Below are positions 9,273-10,628 of a DNA stretch of 10,628 bases, piece by piece. The DNA is taken from NCBI GenBank assembly GCA_025352845.1, contig JANXSC010000549.1, forward strand, positions 1 to 10,628, read 5' to 3'. This DNA is from Opitutaceae bacterium (lineage in GTDB: Bacteria; Verrucomicrobiota; Verrucomicrobiia; Opitutales; Opitutaceae). The notes under the pieces were generated by a model. The model worked only from the letters and a program-made list of their open reading frames with translations, was not told the DNA's origin and ran no database searches. Made by a program: the position numbers and the translations under genes. How positions within the stretch are numbered: position 1 is the stretch's first letter; the number at the start of each line of letters is the position of its first letter.

Positions 9273-9317
9273 CCCGCTTCCCCCGGCGCATCGCGCCCGC
9301 CATGTTCGCCGGCTCAC

Positions 9318-10628
9318 ATGACGCCGACCGCCTCCGCGCCCGCCCCTCTCCCGCCCACCTACGTCGTCGGCCACAAGAATCCCGACGCCGACGCCATCTG
9401 CTCCGCCATCGCCTACGCGGCGTTCAAGGAGGCGCGCGGCGAACGCGGCTACATCGCGGCGCGCTGCGGCAATTCCAACGCCCGCATCGACACCATCCTC
9501 GCGCGCTTCCGCCAGCCGCTGCCCCACTACCTCAGTGATGTCTCGCCGCGCGTGCATGACCTGATGACCTCGGGCGTCATCTCCGTCACGGAGACCGCCA
9601 CCTGCGCGGAGGCGCTCGAGCTCATCGACCGCCACCACATCCGCGTCCTCCCCATCACCAACACCCGGCGCAAGCCCGTCGGCACCGTTTCGCTCGCTCA
9701 GCTCGGCGGCGTTTTTATTCCGCGCGTAAGCGAGCCGCGCCTCATGCGCCAGGTGCACACGTCGCTCGCCAGCATCGCCCGCGCGCTCAAGGCCCGCGTG
9801 GTCAACCTCGTTGACGAAAAGAAAATCGAGGATCTCTTCGTGCGCCTCGGCACGATGGACATTCGCTCGTTCTGGAGCATTTCCGAAAAGGAAAATATCC
9901 CCGCCAGCCAGTCCATCATCATCGTCGGCGACCGTCAGGATGTGCAGCGCCGCGCCATCGAGCTCGGCATCCGCGCCCTCGTCATCACGAGCAACCTCGA
10001 AATGGATGCCGAGACCGTCGCCCTCGCCAAGGCCAAGGGCGTCAGCGTCATCATCAGCCCCTACGACTCCGCCACCACCGCGTGGGTCGTCCGCACCGCC
10101 TCCAGCATCGAGCGCGTGATCGACCGCACGCTCGTCACGGTCGCGCCCGACACCCGCATCGCCGAGGTGCGGAAAAAATTCTCCGTCACCACCCACAGCA
10201 TTCTCGTCGTCAACGACGACGGCGCCCTCATCGGCATCCTCACCAAGAGCGACATCTTCAAGCCCGTCCAAACCCGCCTCGTCCTCGTCGATCACAACGA
10301 GCTCACCCAGGCCGTCTCCGGCGCCGACGAAGTCACCATCGTCGAAATCATCGATCATCACCGCTTGGGCGCGATGCACACCGCGCAGCCGATCCTCTTC
10401 ATCAACGAGCCCGTCGGCTCCACCTGCACCATCGTCGCCGATCTGTTTCGCCGCGAGGGCCTGCAACCATCGCCCGCCGTCGCCGGCATCATGATGTCCG
10501 GCCTCATCTCCGACACGCTCCACCTCAACGGCCCGACCACGACCGGCAAGGACGCGATCCTGCTCGCGTGGCTCTCCGAAATCGCCGGCGTCAACTCCAA
10601 GCAGCTCGCCGACGAAATCTTCAATTCC
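9318..10628 (+). CDS. Family II (Mn-dependent) inorganic pyrophosphatase with CBS and DRTGG regulatory domains, partial
   Basis: The frame is open from ATG 9318 to the window end (437 residues); the C-terminus lies outside. It hydrolyses pyrophosphate to phosphate in the cytoplasm. DHH-type metal ligands are all present: VVGHKNPDADAICS (16-29, with His19, Asp23, Asp25), VDHNE (324-328, Asp325), IIDHH (344-348) and ISDT (397-400, Asp399). Between the first and second motifs is a large insert: CBS1 (about 77-136), a DRTGG-like domain (about 198-262, IIIVGDRQDVQ through SPYDSATTAWV) and CBS2 (about 267-317). This is the architecture of nucleotide-regulated CBS-PPases, where AMP/ADP inhibit and ATP or diadenosine polyphosphates activate. 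About 110 residues of DHHA2 domain should follow. ATG 9318 is the first in-frame Met before the conserved YVVGHKNPD. No Shine-Dalgarno sequence is seen. The protein is much longer than the plain B. subtilis enzyme (about 309 residues). Confidence 0.92.
   Translation, partial: MTPTASAPAPLPPTYVVGHKNPDADAICSAIAYAAFKEARGERGYIAARCGNSNARIDTILARFRQPLPHYLSDVSPRVHDLMTSGVISVTETATCAEALELIDRHHIRVLPITNTRRKPVGTVSLAQLGGVFIPRVSEPRLMRQVHTSLASIARALKARVVNLVDEKKIEDLFVRLGTMDIRSFWSISEKENIPASQSIIIVGDRQDVQRRAIELGIRALVITSNLEMDAETVALAKAKGVSVIISPYDSATTAWVVRTASSIERVIDRTLVTVAPDTRIAEVRKKFSVTTHSILVVNDDGALIGILTKSDIFKPVQTRLVLVDHNELTQAVSGADEVTIVEIIDHHRLGAMHTAQPILFINEPVGSTCTIVADLFRREGLQPSPAVAGIMMSGLISDTLHLNGPTTTGKDAILLAWLSEIAGVNSKQLADEIFNS

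Noticed and set aside
8262..10523. In-frame upstream extension of ilvE (total open frame 1042 codons)
   Set aside because: The extension is antisense to the pseudopilin and pyrophosphatase genes and is low-complexity Gly/Ala/Asp/Arg. The conserved aminotransferase N-terminus begins at 8261.

Overview
The window is GC-rich and densely coded. It fits a Gram-negative bacterium of the PVC group, most likely Verrucomicrobia and perhaps Opitutaceae-like. This placement is inferred from gene content: an McsA/McsB/ClpC cassette with no ctsR, a lone pseudopilin of the kind abundant in Verrucomicrobia, start sites that mostly lack Shine-Dalgarno sequences, and a REPIN-like palindrome. No 16S or other definitive marker is present.

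Layout from left to right: (1) 1-105 (+), the tail of a putative esterase. (2) 236-841 (-), an exported DinB-like protein. (3) 977-2839 (-), an exported transglutaminase-like protein with a helical C-terminus. (4) 2882-2985, an inverted-repeat REPIN-like element, followed at 2990-3034 by a strong terminator for clpC. (5) 3063-7223 (-), the mcsA-mcsB-clpC operon. (6) 7395-8261 (-), an ilvE-type class IV aminotransferase. (7) 8397-9209 (+), a type IV pilin/T2SS-like pseudopilin, with a terminator at 9238-9272. (8) 9318 to the window end (+), a CBS-DRTGG family II inorganic pyrophosphatase, cut off by the window edge. No stretch longer than 300 bases lacks a gene.

The central unit is the protein-arginine phosphorylation system. 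McsA is the zinc-binding activator, McsB the arginine kinase and ClpC the AAA+ unfoldase that reads phospho-arginine and feeds a protease such as ClpP. Sequence details that matter for this pathway are intact: the McsB catalytic motifs and RDxxRA motif, both GTEH glutamates in the ClpC N-domain, and a ClpP-docking-like MGF loop. The repressor ctsR, which heads the equivalent Firmicutes operon, is not here, and no CtsR or CIRCE operator is visible, so stress control must differ.

The other genes look like independent transcription units in metabolism (ilvE, pyrophosphatase) or the cell envelope (pseudopilin, exported transglutaminase-like and DinB-like proteins). I see no mobile element with a transposase, no CRISPR array, no tRNA or rRNA, and no clear multi-gene system of unknown type.
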